64,000 nucleotides of DNA from Brevundimonas sp. (GCF_013912065.1 NZ_JACESA010000002.1:1-64000); one strand, 5' to 3'. Counted from the first letter of the stretch, positions 8,292 to 17,189 are shown. Program-made: numbers and translations. The notes: generated from the letters alone by a model not told the origin.

Positions 8292-9420
8292 GTTGATCTC
8301 CTGCTCTGAGGAAGCGTGCGGGGTTCTGTGGTCGGCCGTTCAGCCAGACTTCGTAATGGAGGTGGACGCCGGTGGAGCGGCCCGTGGTGCCCATGGCCCC
8401 GACACGTTGGCCGAGCGAGACCGACTGGCCGGGCTTGACCCCCAGGGTGTTGAGATGGGCGTAGCGCGTCTTGAAACCGCGGCCATGATCTATCTCGACA
8501 GTATTGCCATAGCCTGAACGAACCCCGGCGAAAGCGACGACGCCGGGCGCAGTGGCGTAGATGGGGGTGTTCAGCGGGGCGGCGAAGTCCTGGCCCTGAT
8601 GGACGGCGGGCCGGCCGTTGAACGGGTCGAAGCGGACGCCGAAGCCGGAGGTGGTGCGCGCCTGGGTCGGGCGTTTGAACGGCAGGCCCTCGGCGGCGTC
8701 GGTCAGGGCCCGCATCTCGTTGAGATTGGTCGCCGCGTGGCGGATGCGGACGGCGAAGGGCTCGTCGACGTCGAGGATGGCGGCGAGGGCGCGGGGATCG
8801 CGCGCCTCGACCAGAGGTCCGCCCAGGGGGCCGGAGGCGGCCATATAGGCGGCGGGGTTCAGGCCCGCCAGACGGAAGGCCAGGCGCAGCCGTTCGGCGC
8901 GGGTCTGGGCGAAGGTCTCGGCCCGGTCCAGCAATCGTTCCTGGTCCAGACGCACGGCCATGATCCGCTGGATCGGACCGACGCCGGCGGGGACGGGGCG
9001 GGGCGCCAGGGCCTTAGCGGCGCCGTCCACACCCTGGAACTTGCTCATCACCGTGGTCAGCGCGGCGTGGCGGCGAGCGATCATGGCGGCGGTCTGGTCC
9101 AGCGACCCGTTGGCGGCGGACATCCGCACCACCGCGCTCTCCAGCCGGGCCTGGAGGTCGGCGTTCAGCCGTTCCGAGGCGGCGCGGGCGCGGATCACCT
9201 CGGAATCGGCGCGCTGCCGGGCGATCGTGTCGAACAGGAAGGCGCCGGACGTGATCAGGGTCCAGGTGACGGCCGCCATGACCACGAGGCCCAGGGTCAC
9301 CTGGCGGCGGGCGGTCAGGGCATAGGCCCGAACCTCGTCATGACTGCGGAGATAGACGTATCGAACGGGCAGAACGCGTTCGATCCAGGACGGTCTTCGC
9401 GATTGGTCTTCCGCAGTCAT
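8275..9420 (-). CDS. M23-family peptidoglycan endopeptidase paired with bactofilin
   Basis: 381 residues. One transmembrane segment near residues 37-58 is followed by a periplasmic helical or coiled-coil region. The C-terminal LytM/M23 domain (about 245-350) has its zinc ligands intact: H-x3-D in VHQGQDFAAP and HxH in VHLHYEVW. It is therefore predicted to cut peptide cross-links, unlike degenerate LytM regulators. The start is ATG 9420 (MTAEDQSRRPSW); an upstream ATG at 9477 would add 19 residues of non-conserved sequence. The 3' end overlaps the bactofilin start. In Hyphomonas a bactofilin-linked M23 enzyme (LmdC) has this arrangement; orthology is inferred, not tested. Confidence 0.88.
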   Translation of the reverse strand: MTAEDQSRRPSWIERVLPVRYVYLRSHDEVRAYALTARRQVTLGLVVMAAVTWTLITSGAFLFDTIARQRADSEVIRARAASERLNADLQARLESAVVRMSAANGSLDQTAAMIARRHAALTTVMSKFQGVDGAAKALAPRPVPAGVGPIQRIMAVRLDQERLLDRAETFAQTRAERLRLAFRLAGLNPAAYMAASGPLGGPLVEARDPRALAAILDVDEPFAVRIRHAATNLNEMRALTDAAEGLPFKRPTQARTTSGFGVRFDPFNGRPAVHQGQDFAAPLNTPIYATAPGVVAFAGVRSGYGNTVEIDHGRGFKTRYAHLNTLGVKPGQSVSLGQRVGAMGTTGRSTGVHLHYEVWLNGRPQNPARFLRAGDQLVQQD

Positions 9421-9578
9421 TACGCAACGCCCCCACGTCGAGGGGAGGTTTATCCGGTGCCAAGATGACACGGGCAAGACTGTTCATGCTGCGTTAACCA
9501 CGATTAGAGCCCCAAAAGGCCGAAATCACGACATTGTTGATTGAGACTCCCGCAAAGAGGGAAATCGAGAATCGCGAT

Positions 9579-10064
9579 TCAACCGGATTGTGCACCCCGT
9601 TCCAGGTCGCGAGCGGCCGCCAGCACGGCCGATGCGTGGTCGGCGACCTTGACGCTGCGCCAGGCGCGGGCGATCCGGCCCTGGGCGTCGATCAGGAAGG
9701 TGGCGCGCTCGATACCCATATATTCGCGGCCGTAGAGCTTCTTCTGAACCCAGACGCCCCAGGCCTCGCAGGCCGCGCCGTCCTCGTCCGAGGCCAGGAC
9801 GACGGCGAGGTCGTATTTGGCCTTGAACTTGTCGTGCTTCTTCACCGTGTCCCTGGACACGCCGATGACGGGGACGCCCAGGGCGGCGAAGTCGGGGGCC
9901 ACGGCGGTGAAGTCCTGGGCCTCGCGGGTGCAGCCGGTCGTGTCGTCCTTGGGATAGAAATAGACGACCGCGGGCTTGCCCTTCAGGGCGGCGAGGGAGA
10001 CCCGGCCGCCGCCGTCGGTCGGGAGATCGAGGGCGGGGGCGGGTTGGCCTTCGGCAGCGGACAT
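9579..10064 (-). CDS. bcp: Thiol peroxidase of the BCP/PrxQ family
   Basis: 161 residues with a thioredoxin fold. It reduces hydroperoxides using peroxidatic Cys45 in KDDTTGCTREAQDF. The usual BCP resolving cysteine five residues later is absent (Glu-Ala-Gln there). The only other cysteine is Cys99 in GAACEAWG, so either Cys99 resolves or the enzyme works as a 1-Cys type. ATG 10064 is the natural start. It lies downstream of tyrS on the same strand, 94 bases away, with a short palindromic repeat between them. Confidence 0.88.
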   Translation of the reverse strand: MSAAEGQPAPALDLPTDGGGRVSLAALKGKPAVVYFYPKDDTTGCTREAQDFTAVAPDFAALGVPVIGVSRDTVKKHDKFKAKYDLAVVLASDEDGAACEAWGVWVQKKLYGREYMGIERATFLIDAQGRIARAWRSVKVADHASAVLAAARDLERGAQSG

Positions 10065-10075
10065 TTCAAACTCCG

Positions 10076-10110
10076 ATCATCCCGGCGAAAGCCGGGACCC
10101 AGTTCTTTCG
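10076..10110. repeat. Intergenic palindromic repeat
   Basis: Contains a hairpin CCCGGC-GAAA-GCCGGG (10081-10096) flanked by ATCAT and ACCCAG. It resembles the core of the longer element at 44333-44435 (shared ACCCAG and CCGGGNGAA words). It lies between tyrS and bcp. Confidence 0.55.
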
Positions 10111-10158
10111 CGAGCCAGTACGTTGGATCAAGCGCTGCGGACGTCAGATGCGGCGGAG

Positions 10159-11412
10159 TTAGACGGGGCGAACCAGCACGATCTTCTTCTTGCCCGCCGC
10201 CAGCTTGATCACGCCGTCCTTGAGGTCGGCCTGGGTCAGCAGCTGGGCGCCGTCGGACACAGGGGCGTCGTTCAGGCGCAGGCCGCCGCCCTGGGCCAGG
10301 CGGCGGGCCTCGCCGTTCGAGGCGGTCAGGCCGGCCTTGGTCACGACGGCGGCGATCATGGCGCCGTACACCTCGTCCGCGGGCAGTTCGATGGTCGGCA
10401 GATCGGCCGAGATCTGGCCCTTCTCGAAGGCGGTCTCGGCGGCGGCGCGCGCCTTGGCCGCTTCGTCGGCGCCGTGCAGCATGGTGGTTGCGGCGTCGGC
10501 CAGGGCCTTCTTGGCGTCGTTGATCGCCGCGCCCTCAAGGGCTTCGTAGCCGGCGATCGCGTCGTCCGACAGGTCGGTGAACAGGCGCATGAACCGGGCG
10601 ACGTCGCCGTCCTCGGTGTTGCGCCAGTATTGCCAGTAGTCATAGGGCGACAGGGCGTCGGCGTTCAGCCAGACGGCGCCGCCCACGGTCTTGCCCATCT
10701 TCTGGCCAGAGGCGGTCGACAGCAGGGGGGTGGTCAAGCCGAAGGCGGCCTTCTGGTCCACCTTTCGGGTCAGTTCGACGCCGTTGATGATATTGCCCCA
10801 CTGGTCCGACCCGCCCATCTGCAGCTGGCAGCCGTAGCGGCGGTTCAGCTCCAGGAAGTCGGTGGCCTGCATCAGCATGTAGTTGAACTCGAGGAAGGTC
10901 AGGGGCTGCTCGCGTTCGAGGCGCAGCTTGACCGAGTCGAAGCTCAGCATGCGGTTGACGGTGAAGTGCGTGCCGTAGTCGCGCAGGAACTCCAGATAGC
11001 CCAGTTTCGACAGCCATTCGTCGTTGTCGAGCATGACGGCGTCGGACGGGCCGTCGCCGAAGGTCAGGAATTTCTCGAACACGCCCTTGATGCCGGCGAT
11101 GTTCTCGGCGATCCGCGCTTCGGTCAGCAGGGGGCGCTGGGTGTCCTTGAAGGAGGGGTCGCCCACCTTGGTCGTGCCGCCGCCCATCAGGACGATGGGC
11201 TTGTGCCCGGCCTGCTGCAGACGGCGCAGCAGCATGATCTGGATCAGGTGGCCGACGTGCAGCGACGGCGCCGTGGCGTCAAAGCCGATATAGCCGGTGA
11301 CGATCCCGCTGGTCGCCGCCTCGTCCAGCTCGGCCGGATGGGTGATCTGATGGATATAGCCCCGCGCCTGCATGGTGCGGAGGAAGTCGGATTTGAAAAC
11401 GTGTTCGGTCAT
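10159..11412 (-). CDS. tyrS: Tyrosyl-tRNA synthetase
   Basis: 417 residues, class I aminoacyl-tRNA synthetase that charges tRNA-Tyr. The ATP-binding HIGH motif appears as HVGH in [11 protein letters not shown], and the KMSKS loop as KMGKT in [13 protein letters not shown], the variant usual in bacterial TyrS. Tyrosine-pocket signatures FDATAPS and GGSDQWGNI are present. A C-terminal S4-like RNA-binding domain covers about residues 350-417. ATG 11412 matches the family N-terminus. It is followed by bcp on the same strand. Confidence 0.96.
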   Translation of the reverse strand: MTEHVFKSDFLRTMQARGYIHQITHPAELDEAATSGIVTGYIGFDATAPSLHVGHLIQIMLLRRLQQAGHKPIVLMGGGTTKVGDPSFKDTQRPLLTEARIAENIAGIKGVFEKFLTFGDGPSDAVMLDNDEWLSKLGYLEFLRDYGTHFTVNRMLSFDSVKLRLEREQPLTFLEFNYMLMQATDFLELNRRYGCQLQMGGSDQWGNIINGVELTRKVDQKAAFGLTTPLLSTASGQKMGKTVGGAVWLNADALSPYDYWQYWRNTEDGDVARFMRLFTDLSDDAIAGYEALEGAAINDAKKALADAATTMLHGADEAAKARAAAETAFEKGQISADLPTIELPADEVYGAMIAAVVTKAGLTASNGEARRLAQGGGLRLNDAPVSDGAQLLTQADLKDGVIKLAAGKKKIVLVRPV

Positions 11413-11478
11413 GGCGGAGGGTCCGTTAGCAGGGATGCCGACGGTCGTCTTCCCTTTCCGTATGCCCGCCCGCCCCAG

Positions 11479-12291
11479 CTAGGGCTTGAAGGCTTCGACT
11501 CTTAGGAAGGTCGCTGGGATCTCGGTGGCGTCGGGCCCGGCGCGGTTGTGCTGCTCGAAGAGGTCGATCAGTTCGGCCTCGAGCTGGTCGGCTTTATTCT
11601 CGCGCGCGGCGGCCTCAAACGCGTTCATCGTCGGGCCGTAGTAGGTCTTGAAGGTCTGGACGAGGTCGCGCGGCGGCCCGTCATTGCGAAAGACATAGGT
11701 GGCGCGTCGGCAGGTGATGTTCGAGGCGGACAGGCCGGCCGCAATGAACCGCTCATTCACGACCTCTTCCAGGCCCCAGGCCATCGGGCTGATGAAGCCG
11801 GGGGGCGGTGCGGGCGCATAGGCGGCGCTGGTCTTCAAGACCTGGGCGATCAGGGTCGGGTCGCCGGGAATCCAGTTGCCCATGACGATCCGGCCGCCCG
11901 GTCGGGCGACCCGGACCATTTCGCGGGCGACATTGGCGGGGTCGGGGGCGAACATCGCGCCGAACATGCTGACCACAAGGTCGAACCGCTCGTCGGCGAT
12001 CTCCTGGAGATCGGATGCGTCGCCTTCCTGGAATCGGAGATTGTCCAGTCCGGCCGCTTCGGCGCGACGGTTGCCTGCGGCGACCAGATTGGCCGCGATG
12101 TCCACGCCGAGGACGGTCGCGCCGCGCTGCGCGGCCGGAAGGGCGGTGGTGCCGTCGCCGCAGCCGAGGTCGAGGATGTGATGACCGGGCTCGATATTCA
12201 GACTGTCGACGAAGTCCTCGCCGCTGGAGCGCATGGAGGCGGCGATACGGGTGAAATCGCCCTTCTCCCACAGAGCCTTATTCGGGTTCAT
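11479..12291 (-). CDS. Class I SAM-dependent methyltransferase
   Basis: 270 residues. The Rossmann SAM-binding motif I is clear (ILDLGCGDGTTALPAA, about residues 36-51). The acidic end of strand 2 (GVDIAANLV) and the motif IV region (FDLVVSMFGAMFAPD) follow. Sequence style is that of small-molecule (UbiE/Coq5-like, Methyltransf_11/25) enzymes; the substrate cannot be read. The start is ATG 12291, with GGAGAT about 12 bases upstream; ATG 12303 would sit directly on that ribosome site. It is divergent from the DOMON-like gene. Confidence 0.8.
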   Translation of the reverse strand: MNPNKALWEKGDFTRIAASMRSSGEDFVDSLNIEPGHHILDLGCGDGTTALPAAQRGATVLGVDIAANLVAAGNRRAEAAGLDNLRFQEGDASDLQEIADERFDLVVSMFGAMFAPDPANVAREMVRVARPGGRIVMGNWIPGDPTLIAQVLKTSAAYAPAPPPGFISPMAWGLEEVVNERFIAAGLSASNITCRRATYVFRNDGPPRDLVQTFKTYYGPTMNAFEAAARENKADQLEAELIDLFEQHNRAGPDATEIPATFLRVEAFKP

Positions 12292-12420
12292 GGCCGATCT
12301 CATCTCCGATACCAGTGATATGTAACACCTGCGGCCGGGGAGGGCCATGGCGCATCTGACAAACCTCATCGGCAGGCGGAGCGCCGTTGACCGCCGCCCC
12401 CCGTTCGATACGAAGGACGG

Positions 12421-12924
12421 ATGCGTCTGCCCCTGATCCCGCACCCGACCTGTTCCCCCGCCGGGTTGACGCTGGAGGTCGAGGCGCGGCGGGCGGGACG
12501 GGTGTTGAGCCTGGAGTACGTCCTGGCCGGGCCGGTGGAGTTTGTACGCTGGCCGCAGGCGGCGGCGCGGGTGCAGACGGACGACCTGTGGCGGACGACC
12601 TGTTTCGAGGCCTTCGTGCGGACGGCGGACGGCTATGTCGAATACAATCTGTCGCCGTCGGGGGCCTGGGCGGCCTATCGTTTCGACGGCTATCGCGAGG
12701 GGATGCGGGGGCTTGAGATCGCGGCGCCCTTCATCGTGACGCGGATGGCGCAGGGGCGGTTCGTGCTGACGGTCGATGTGGAACTGCCGCAGGATGTCAC
12801 GGACGCGGTCGGGCTGACGGCGGTGGTCGAGGGGCTGGATGGGGCGATCGCCTATTGGGGGCTGGCGCATCCGTCCGAGGAACCGGATTTTCACAATGAA
12901 AAGGGATGGGCGGCTGTTCTTTGA
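12421..12924 (+). CDS. DOMON-like domain protein
   Basis: 167 residues with the beta-sandwich character of DOMON-like carbohydrate- or haem-binding modules: alternating hydrophobic strands, LWRTTCFEAFVRTADGYVEYN near residues 56-76, and YNLSPSGAWAAYRFDGYR. No signal peptide is seen, so it is probably cytoplasmic. It sits immediately upstream of the DUF1343 gene, a neighbour relation I recall from other Caulobacterales, which suggests a shared role in cell-wall sugar use. ATG 12421 is the only good start. Confidence 0.7.
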   Translation: MRLPLIPHPTCSPAGLTLEVEARRAGRVLSLEYVLAGPVEFVRWPQAAARVQTDDLWRTTCFEAFVRTADGYVEYNLSPSGAWAAYRFDGYREGMRGLEIAAPFIVTRMAQGRFVLTVDVELPQDVTDAVGLTAVVEGLDGAIAYWGLAHPSEEPDFHNEKGWAAVL

Positions 12925-12947
12925 TGCGCCGCTTACGCCCCAAACCC

Positions 12948-13055
12948 CGTCATCCTAGGCCTTGTGCCTAGGATCCATACGCCCGGTGTTTGGGTTGGGA
13001 GTCCGGTCTTCGCCGCTCGAGTCTATGGATCCTAGGCACAAGGCCTAGGATGACG
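12948..13055. repeat. Large palindromic repeat, 32-bp perfect arms (copy A)
   Basis: Bases 12948-12979 are the exact reverse complement of 13024-13055, with 44 bases between. Each arm contains its own smaller hairpin (CCTAGGC-CTTGT-GCCTAGG). Read backwards, the left part shares both flanks with the element at 16411-16458 while the hairpin stem differs by paired changes. This marks a dispersed structured repeat family. It separates the DOMON-like and DUF1343 genes. Confidence 0.85.
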
Positions 13056-13132
13056 CGTGGAGAGGGCGGGGGACGGCTTGTGAGCGGCCCCATCGTCGGG
13101 CATGGCTGGGCCGAGAGTCTCAGGAGCCGCCC

Positions 13133-14335
13133 ATGAATTTCGGTCTCGACCGCCTGCTGTCCGACGACGCCCTGAGGGGGCAGCTGAAGGGGCGGCGCGT
13201 GGCTCTGCTGGCGCATCCGGCCTCGGTGACCAGGGATCTGGGTCATGCGGTGGACGCCCTGGCCGCCTGTCCCGAAATCGAGCTGACCGCCGCCTTCGGG
13301 CCGCAGCACGGGATGAAGGGCGATCTGCAGGACAATATGATGGAGAGCCCGGACTATCGCGATCCGGTGCATGGGTTCCCGGTCTTCAGCCTGTACGGCG
13401 AGGTGCGGCGGCCCAGGGACGAGTGGATGGAGACGTTCGACGTCGTCCTGATCGACCTGCAGGACCTGGGCTGCCGCATCTACACCTATGTGACGACGCT
13501 GCTGTATGTGCTGGAGGCGGCGGCGAAACACGGCAAGTCGGTGTGGGTGCTTGATCGGCCCAATCCGGCGGGGCGGCCGGTCGAGGGCATGACGCTGAAG
13601 CCCGGCTGGGAGAGTTTTGTCGGGGCCGGGCCGATGCCGATGCGGCACGGGATGACCCTGGGCGAACTGGGCCTGTGGTTCATCGACCAGTTCAAGCTGG
13701 ATGTGGATTATCAGGTGGTGGAGATGCAGGGCTGGGCCCCCGAGGCGGGGCCGGGCTTCGGCTGGCCGCTGGGCCAGCGGGCCTGGGTCAACCCCAGCCC
13801 GAATGCGCCGAACCTGTCGATGGCGCGGGCCTATGCCGGCACGGTGATGCTGGAGGGGGCGACCCTGTCGGAAGGCCGGGGCACGACCCGGCCGCTGGAG
13901 CTGTTCGGGGCGCCGGACATAGATGCGCGGGCGGTGATCGCGGAGATGCGGCGGCTGGCCCCGGACTGGCTGGGCGGCTGCGTACTGCGCGACATGTGGT
14001 TCGAGCCGACCTTCCACAAGCATGTCGGGAAACTGTGCAGCGGGGTGCAGATCCATGTCGATCACCCCGGCTATGACCACGCGGCCTTCAAGCCGTGGCG
14101 GGTGCAGGCCCTGGGGTTCAAGGCGATCCGGCGGCTGTATCCCGACTACGACCTGTGGCGGGATTTTCCGTACGAGTATGCGTTCGGGAAACTGGCCATC
14201 GATGTGATCAACGGCGGACCGGGGCTGCGGGCATGGGTGGACGACGCGGCGGCGGGGCCGGGGGATCTGGAGGCGGCGACGCGGCCGGATGAGGCGGCGT
14301 GGGAAGAGGCGCGGCGGGGGTTCCTGCTGTATTGA
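13133..14335 (+). CDS. DUF1343 protein, NamZ-type exo-N-acetylmuramidase (GH171)
   Basis: 400 residues. DUF1343/GH171 enzymes (NamZ of Bacillus) remove non-reducing-end MurNAc from muropeptide glycans. Family blocks present are LLAHPASVTRD, FGPQHGMKGD, FDVVLIDLQDLGCRIYTY, LDRPNPAGR, PMRHGMTLGELGLW and LSEGRGTTRPLELFGAPDID. No signal peptide is visible, so the location is unclear. Together with the upstream DOMON-like protein it may belong to peptidoglycan recycling. Activity is inferred from the family; some members remain untested. ATG 13133 follows a CAGGAG ribosome site. Confidence 0.82.
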   Translation: MNFGLDRLLSDDALRGQLKGRRVALLAHPASVTRDLGHAVDALAACPEIELTAAFGPQHGMKGDLQDNMMESPDYRDPVHGFPVFSLYGEVRRPRDEWMETFDVVLIDLQDLGCRIYTYVTTLLYVLEAAAKHGKSVWVLDRPNPAGRPVEGMTLKPGWESFVGAGPMPMRHGMTLGELGLWFIDQFKLDVDYQVVEMQGWAPEAGPGFGWPLGQRAWVNPSPNAPNLSMARAYAGTVMLEGATLSEGRGTTRPLELFGAPDIDARAVIAEMRRLAPDWLGGCVLRDMWFEPTFHKHVGKLCSGVQIHVDHPGYDHAAFKPWRVQALGFKAIRRLYPDYDLWRDFPYEYAFGKLAIDVINGGPGLRAWVDDAAAGPGDLEAATRPDEAAWEEARRGFLLY

Positions 14336-14387
14336 GGCGGACGTGCTGGACATCTATTCGGGGGGAAGCGGACCTTCCTCGGAGCGC

Positions 14388-16313
14388 CTAGGCGACAGCG
14401 GGCTTTACCAACATCCGGCTCGCCGCTTGGTCCCAAGGGTGCGCGACGTCTAAGATCGCAACGATGATCCCAATGCGATGTTCAACATCGCTTGTGTCGC
14501 TGTCCTTGAACCCGTCGAAACTAGAGAATTTCTGAGCTTCTTCAGTGACGGCTGCTGCAAATGACGGCGGGTCGAAAAGGCCACGCGCCGCCTCGATGAC
14601 TCCGAGTTTGGATAGATCGTAGGAGGTCGTTTGCCACTGATACATCAGGAACCACAGCCCGAAGCGGACGGTGGCGAGGTCGTCGAATCCAACCCGCTTT
14701 TTGATGGCCGGTAACACCTTCTCTGCAGCGAAATAATCGTGCTCTTGATCAACGGACTCGAACCATCCGCGCAGCACTTCAAAGCTGCCCGGATCCAACT
14801 GAGCCAACATCAGCGCGGCTTGTGACAGCGCGGCATGTTCGGCGTTCTCGCCGGTGAAGCCCCACTTGATCGATATGACCGAGTCTCGCTCTGCGACCTG
14901 ACGTCCATAGCTTTCTAGCAGCCGTCGCAGTGGCGGGATGATGGCCTGGCGTTCATCTGCTGGAAGAGCGCGTACTAGGTCGAAGAAGCGCTTATCGTTC
15001 AGCCGCCTTCTGCCGTCGATAACGACGAACTGGACGGCATCATTAAACACAAGATCAGCAAGCCCCGCCTCCATCCGGTCCGCCATTTCACTGACAGCCA
15101 TGGCCAAGCCGGCAGGCGATGCGTCATGAAGGGGTACCCGGACTGTGGCGCGATCAGCGATGTCGCGACGAACGCGGGAGATCGCCTGCTCTGACGGCAG
15201 AGGGCGTGGTGTAAGGCTGCCCATGACATATTTGGGCTCGGGGACCGCCGGCTGGAGCGGTCCCACCTGACCGTCAATCGTCACATGCCGCGTCTGACCG
15301 TCAGTAAAGGTCGCGACAAAACCCAAGCTGTCAGCGTCCCATGTGACCGCCTCGACCCCCGTCAAAAAGGAGACCGCCGCTTCTTCGGGACTTTTCCGTA
15401 TTTGATACTTCTTGCGGTCTTCCGTGGTCATATCCTTGGTAAAGAACAGCTGGCTTCGCCCGTCCCACGTCCGCCAGTCTTGGCGGTCAGCATAGTAGTC
15501 CAAGACCCGTCCGAGGCTTGGTGAAGGCGTCGGCTGGTACCGAAGCGCTAGCCGCCGATGGTGGCGGAAGGGATCGAGCCGGTAAAGATCCAGGCTCACA
15601 CCGTAGGCCCGGCCTTTGATAATGGCGAGATCGGGATGAACGGCCTTTGCGCGACCGGGAAACAGCCGCTCGAGCAGCGACGGATCGTGGGTCACGACAG
15701 ACCCCAGATGTGCGCGCAGCGCCCAATAGCCGTCAGGGCTGAACCATCGGAGTTTGAAGACGGTTTGGCTCTTCTGGAATGTGCGAATGAAGCCTGTCGC
15801 CTCGCTCACTTCAACTGAGTCGTCTTCCGGGTGCAGGACTGCAATGCGCTTACCATTGCCGTTGCAGACAATGGCTCCGTCGGAGCGCGCGACGATGTCG
15901 CTGATGAAGAAGCCGGGCGCCAAATGAATAAAGCGATGCGTTCCCGTATCGACGTCGATACGACGAAGGCCGTCCCTCAATAGGGCCGACGGCATGTCGT
16001 CGAGCCGCTCACCTGAGCTGTCTGGGATGAAGACAGCCCGATGCTTGCTCGAGAAGGCGAAGCCTGAAAGGTATTGGAACGCCGCGCTCTGAACCGTCGC
16101 GACCACGGTCCGCTCTTCCACGTCGAACACCCCGACCCTCGGCAGTCGTCTACCGCGCGCTTTTCCCAAGGCCACGATGAAGCGATCATCGACTAGGTTG
16201 ATGACCGCGCACTGATCGTCAAACGGGGCGAAACCCCAGGGCTCGCGCCCCTCGGGAAGGGCTTCAACGACGGTGACGTCGCCCGGCAAAAGGTCGAAGT
16301 GGCGAACGTCCAT
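14388..16313 (-). CDS. Unrecognised 641-residue protein, putative beta-propeller plus helical domain
   Basis: I do not recognise the family. Residues 1 to about 380 look beta-rich with repeated hydrophobic-strand plus Asp/Gly-turn pattern (VGVFDVEERTVVATV, RRIDVDTGTHRFIHL, GKRIAVLHPEDDSVEVSE), as in a propeller. Residues about 400-641 are alpha-helical, with no catalytic motif I can name. No signal peptide or membrane segment. Codon use is clearly less G+C-rich than neighbouring genes (many GAT, GAA, TTT, AAT), which points to acquisition. Palindromic repeats lie on both sides (12948-13055 and 16411-16458). It has no operon partner; the convergent DUF1343 gene ends 52 bases away. Confidence 0.75.
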   Translation of the reverse strand: MDVRHFDLLPGDVTVVEALPEGREPWGFAPFDDQCAVINLVDDRFIVALGKARGRRLPRVGVFDVEERTVVATVQSAAFQYLSGFAFSSKHRAVFIPDSSGERLDDMPSALLRDGLRRIDVDTGTHRFIHLAPGFFISDIVARSDGAIVCNGNGKRIAVLHPEDDSVEVSEATGFIRTFQKSQTVFKLRWFSPDGYWALRAHLGSVVTHDPSLLERLFPGRAKAVHPDLAIIKGRAYGVSLDLYRLDPFRHHRRLALRYQPTPSPSLGRVLDYYADRQDWRTWDGRSQLFFTKDMTTEDRKKYQIRKSPEEAAVSFLTGVEAVTWDADSLGFVATFTDGQTRHVTIDGQVGPLQPAVPEPKYVMGSLTPRPLPSEQAISRVRRDIADRATVRVPLHDASPAGLAMAVSEMADRMEAGLADLVFNDAVQFVVIDGRRRLNDKRFFDLVRALPADERQAIIPPLRRLLESYGRQVAERDSVISIKWGFTGENAEHAALSQAALMLAQLDPGSFEVLRGWFESVDQEHDYFAAEKVLPAIKKRVGFDDLATVRFGLWFLMYQWQTTSYDLSKLGVIEAARGLFDPPSFAAAVTEEAQKFSSFDGFKDSDTSDVEHRIGIIVAILDVAHPWDQAASRMLVKPAVA

Positions 16314-16410
16314 CAGAGCATGTCAACTAAGGTCATCCATGACACCTTAGGCGGCGACGGCAGAGCCCTGCAAGTTGCACTCTTTGTCACGCGCGGACCG
16401 AGTTCGTTGT

Positions 16411-16458
16411 CCAAACACCGGGCGTATGGATCCTCGGGTCGAGCCCGAGGATGACGGG
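16411..16458. repeat. Palindromic repeat (copy B), inverted relative to copy A
   Basis: CCAAACACCGGGCGTATGG then ATCC, a hairpin TCGGGTCGAGCCCGA, and GGATGACGGGG. The reverse complement of 12944-12992 has the same two flanks around a different hairpin (TAGGCACAAGGCCTA). The stem changes are compensatory, so the structure, not the primary sequence, is what is kept. Confidence 0.8.
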
Positions 16459-16481
16459 GTCGGGTGGGGTTGGATTTTGCT

Positions 16482-16526
16482 ATAACCAAAATCTATCACG
16501 CACCTGCAAATAACTGATTGGGCTTA
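16482..16526 (+). promoter_or_regulatory. A+T-rich element upstream of ahpC, possible OxyR-type site
   Basis: ATAACCAAAATCTAT (16482-16496) and ATAACTGATTGGGCTTAT (16510-16526 region) form two ATA...TAT half-elements in an otherwise G+C-rich intergenic stretch 60-100 bases before ahpC. ATA-N9-TAT elements are reminiscent of OxyR contacts, and ahpC is a classical OxyR target. The match is loose. Confidence 0.3.
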
Positions 16527-16585
16527 TCTGTTGCGGTGCGGTAGGAAGCGGGCCTCCCCAACCTACTGCTGAATGGACGCCCTGC

Positions 16586-17149
16586 ATGGCCCTCATCAAC
16601 ACGACCCTCAAACCCTTCACCGCCGAGGCCTATAAGGACGGCAAGTTCCTGACGGTCACGGACGCCGACGTGGCGGGCAAGTGGGCGGTCTTCTTCTTCT
16701 ATCCGGCCGACTTCACCTTCGTGTGCCCGACCGAGCTGGAAGACCTGGCCGACAACTACGCCGAGTTCCAGAAGCTGGGCGTCGAGATCTATTCGGTGTC
16801 GACCGACACCCATTTCTCGCACAAGGCCTGGCACGACTCGTCGCCGGCCATCGGCAAGATCACCTACACCATGCTGGGCGATCCCTCGGGCGTCGTGACC
16901 AACAACTTCGACGCCATGCGTCCGGGCGTGGGCCTGGCCGACCGCGCGACCTTCCTGGTCGATCCGGACGGCGTGATCCAGTTCACCGAAACCACCTCGG
17001 AAGGCATCGGCCGCAACGCCGCCGAACTGCTGCGCAAGGTCAAGGCCGCCCAGTATGTTCGCGCGCATCCGGGTGAAGTCTGCCCGGCCAAGTGGGAAGA
17101 AGGCGAAGCCACCCTGGCGCCGTCGCTCGACCTCGTCGGCAAGATCTAA
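16586..17149 (+). CDS. ahpC: Alkyl hydroperoxide reductase peroxidase subunit AhpC
   Basis: 187 residues, typical 2-Cys peroxiredoxin that reduces H2O2, organic peroxides and peroxynitrite. Peroxidatic Cys47 lies in FTFVCPTEL and resolving Cys166 in GEVCPAKW; length equals that of the enterobacterial protein. ATG 16586 fits the family start. Its reductase AhpF follows on the same strand 157 bases downstream, with a hairpin between the two, so they form one functional unit. Confidence 0.96.
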   Translation: MALINTTLKPFTAEAYKDGKFLTVTDADVAGKWAVFFFYPADFTFVCPTELEDLADNYAEFQKLGVEIYSVSTDTHFSHKAWHDSSPAIGKITYTMLGDPSGVVTNNFDAMRPGVGLADRATFLVDPDGVIQFTETTSEGIGRNAAELLRKVKAAQYVRAHPGEVCPAKWEEGEATLAPSLDLVGKI

Positions 17150-17164
17150 GACCGACACGCCCAT

Positions 17165-17189
17165 CGGATCCGGCCTCGCGCCGGATCCG
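17165..17189 (+). terminator. Hairpin in the ahpC-ahpF gap
   Basis: Ten-base perfect stem CGGATCCGGC (17165-17174) pairs with GCCGGATCCG (17180-17189), loop CTCGC. No T-run follows, so it may partially terminate or stabilise the ahpC message and keep ahpC above ahpF. Confidence 0.45.

Noticed and set aside
9491-9508. CtrA site upstream of the M23/bactofilin genes
   Set aside because: GTTAACCACGATTAG has one half-site, but the second half and the seven-base spacing do not fit TTAA-N7-TTAAC.
12948-13055. CRISPR or insertion-sequence ends
   Set aside because: The palindromes are not arranged with regular spacers, and no transposase frame lies between the arms.
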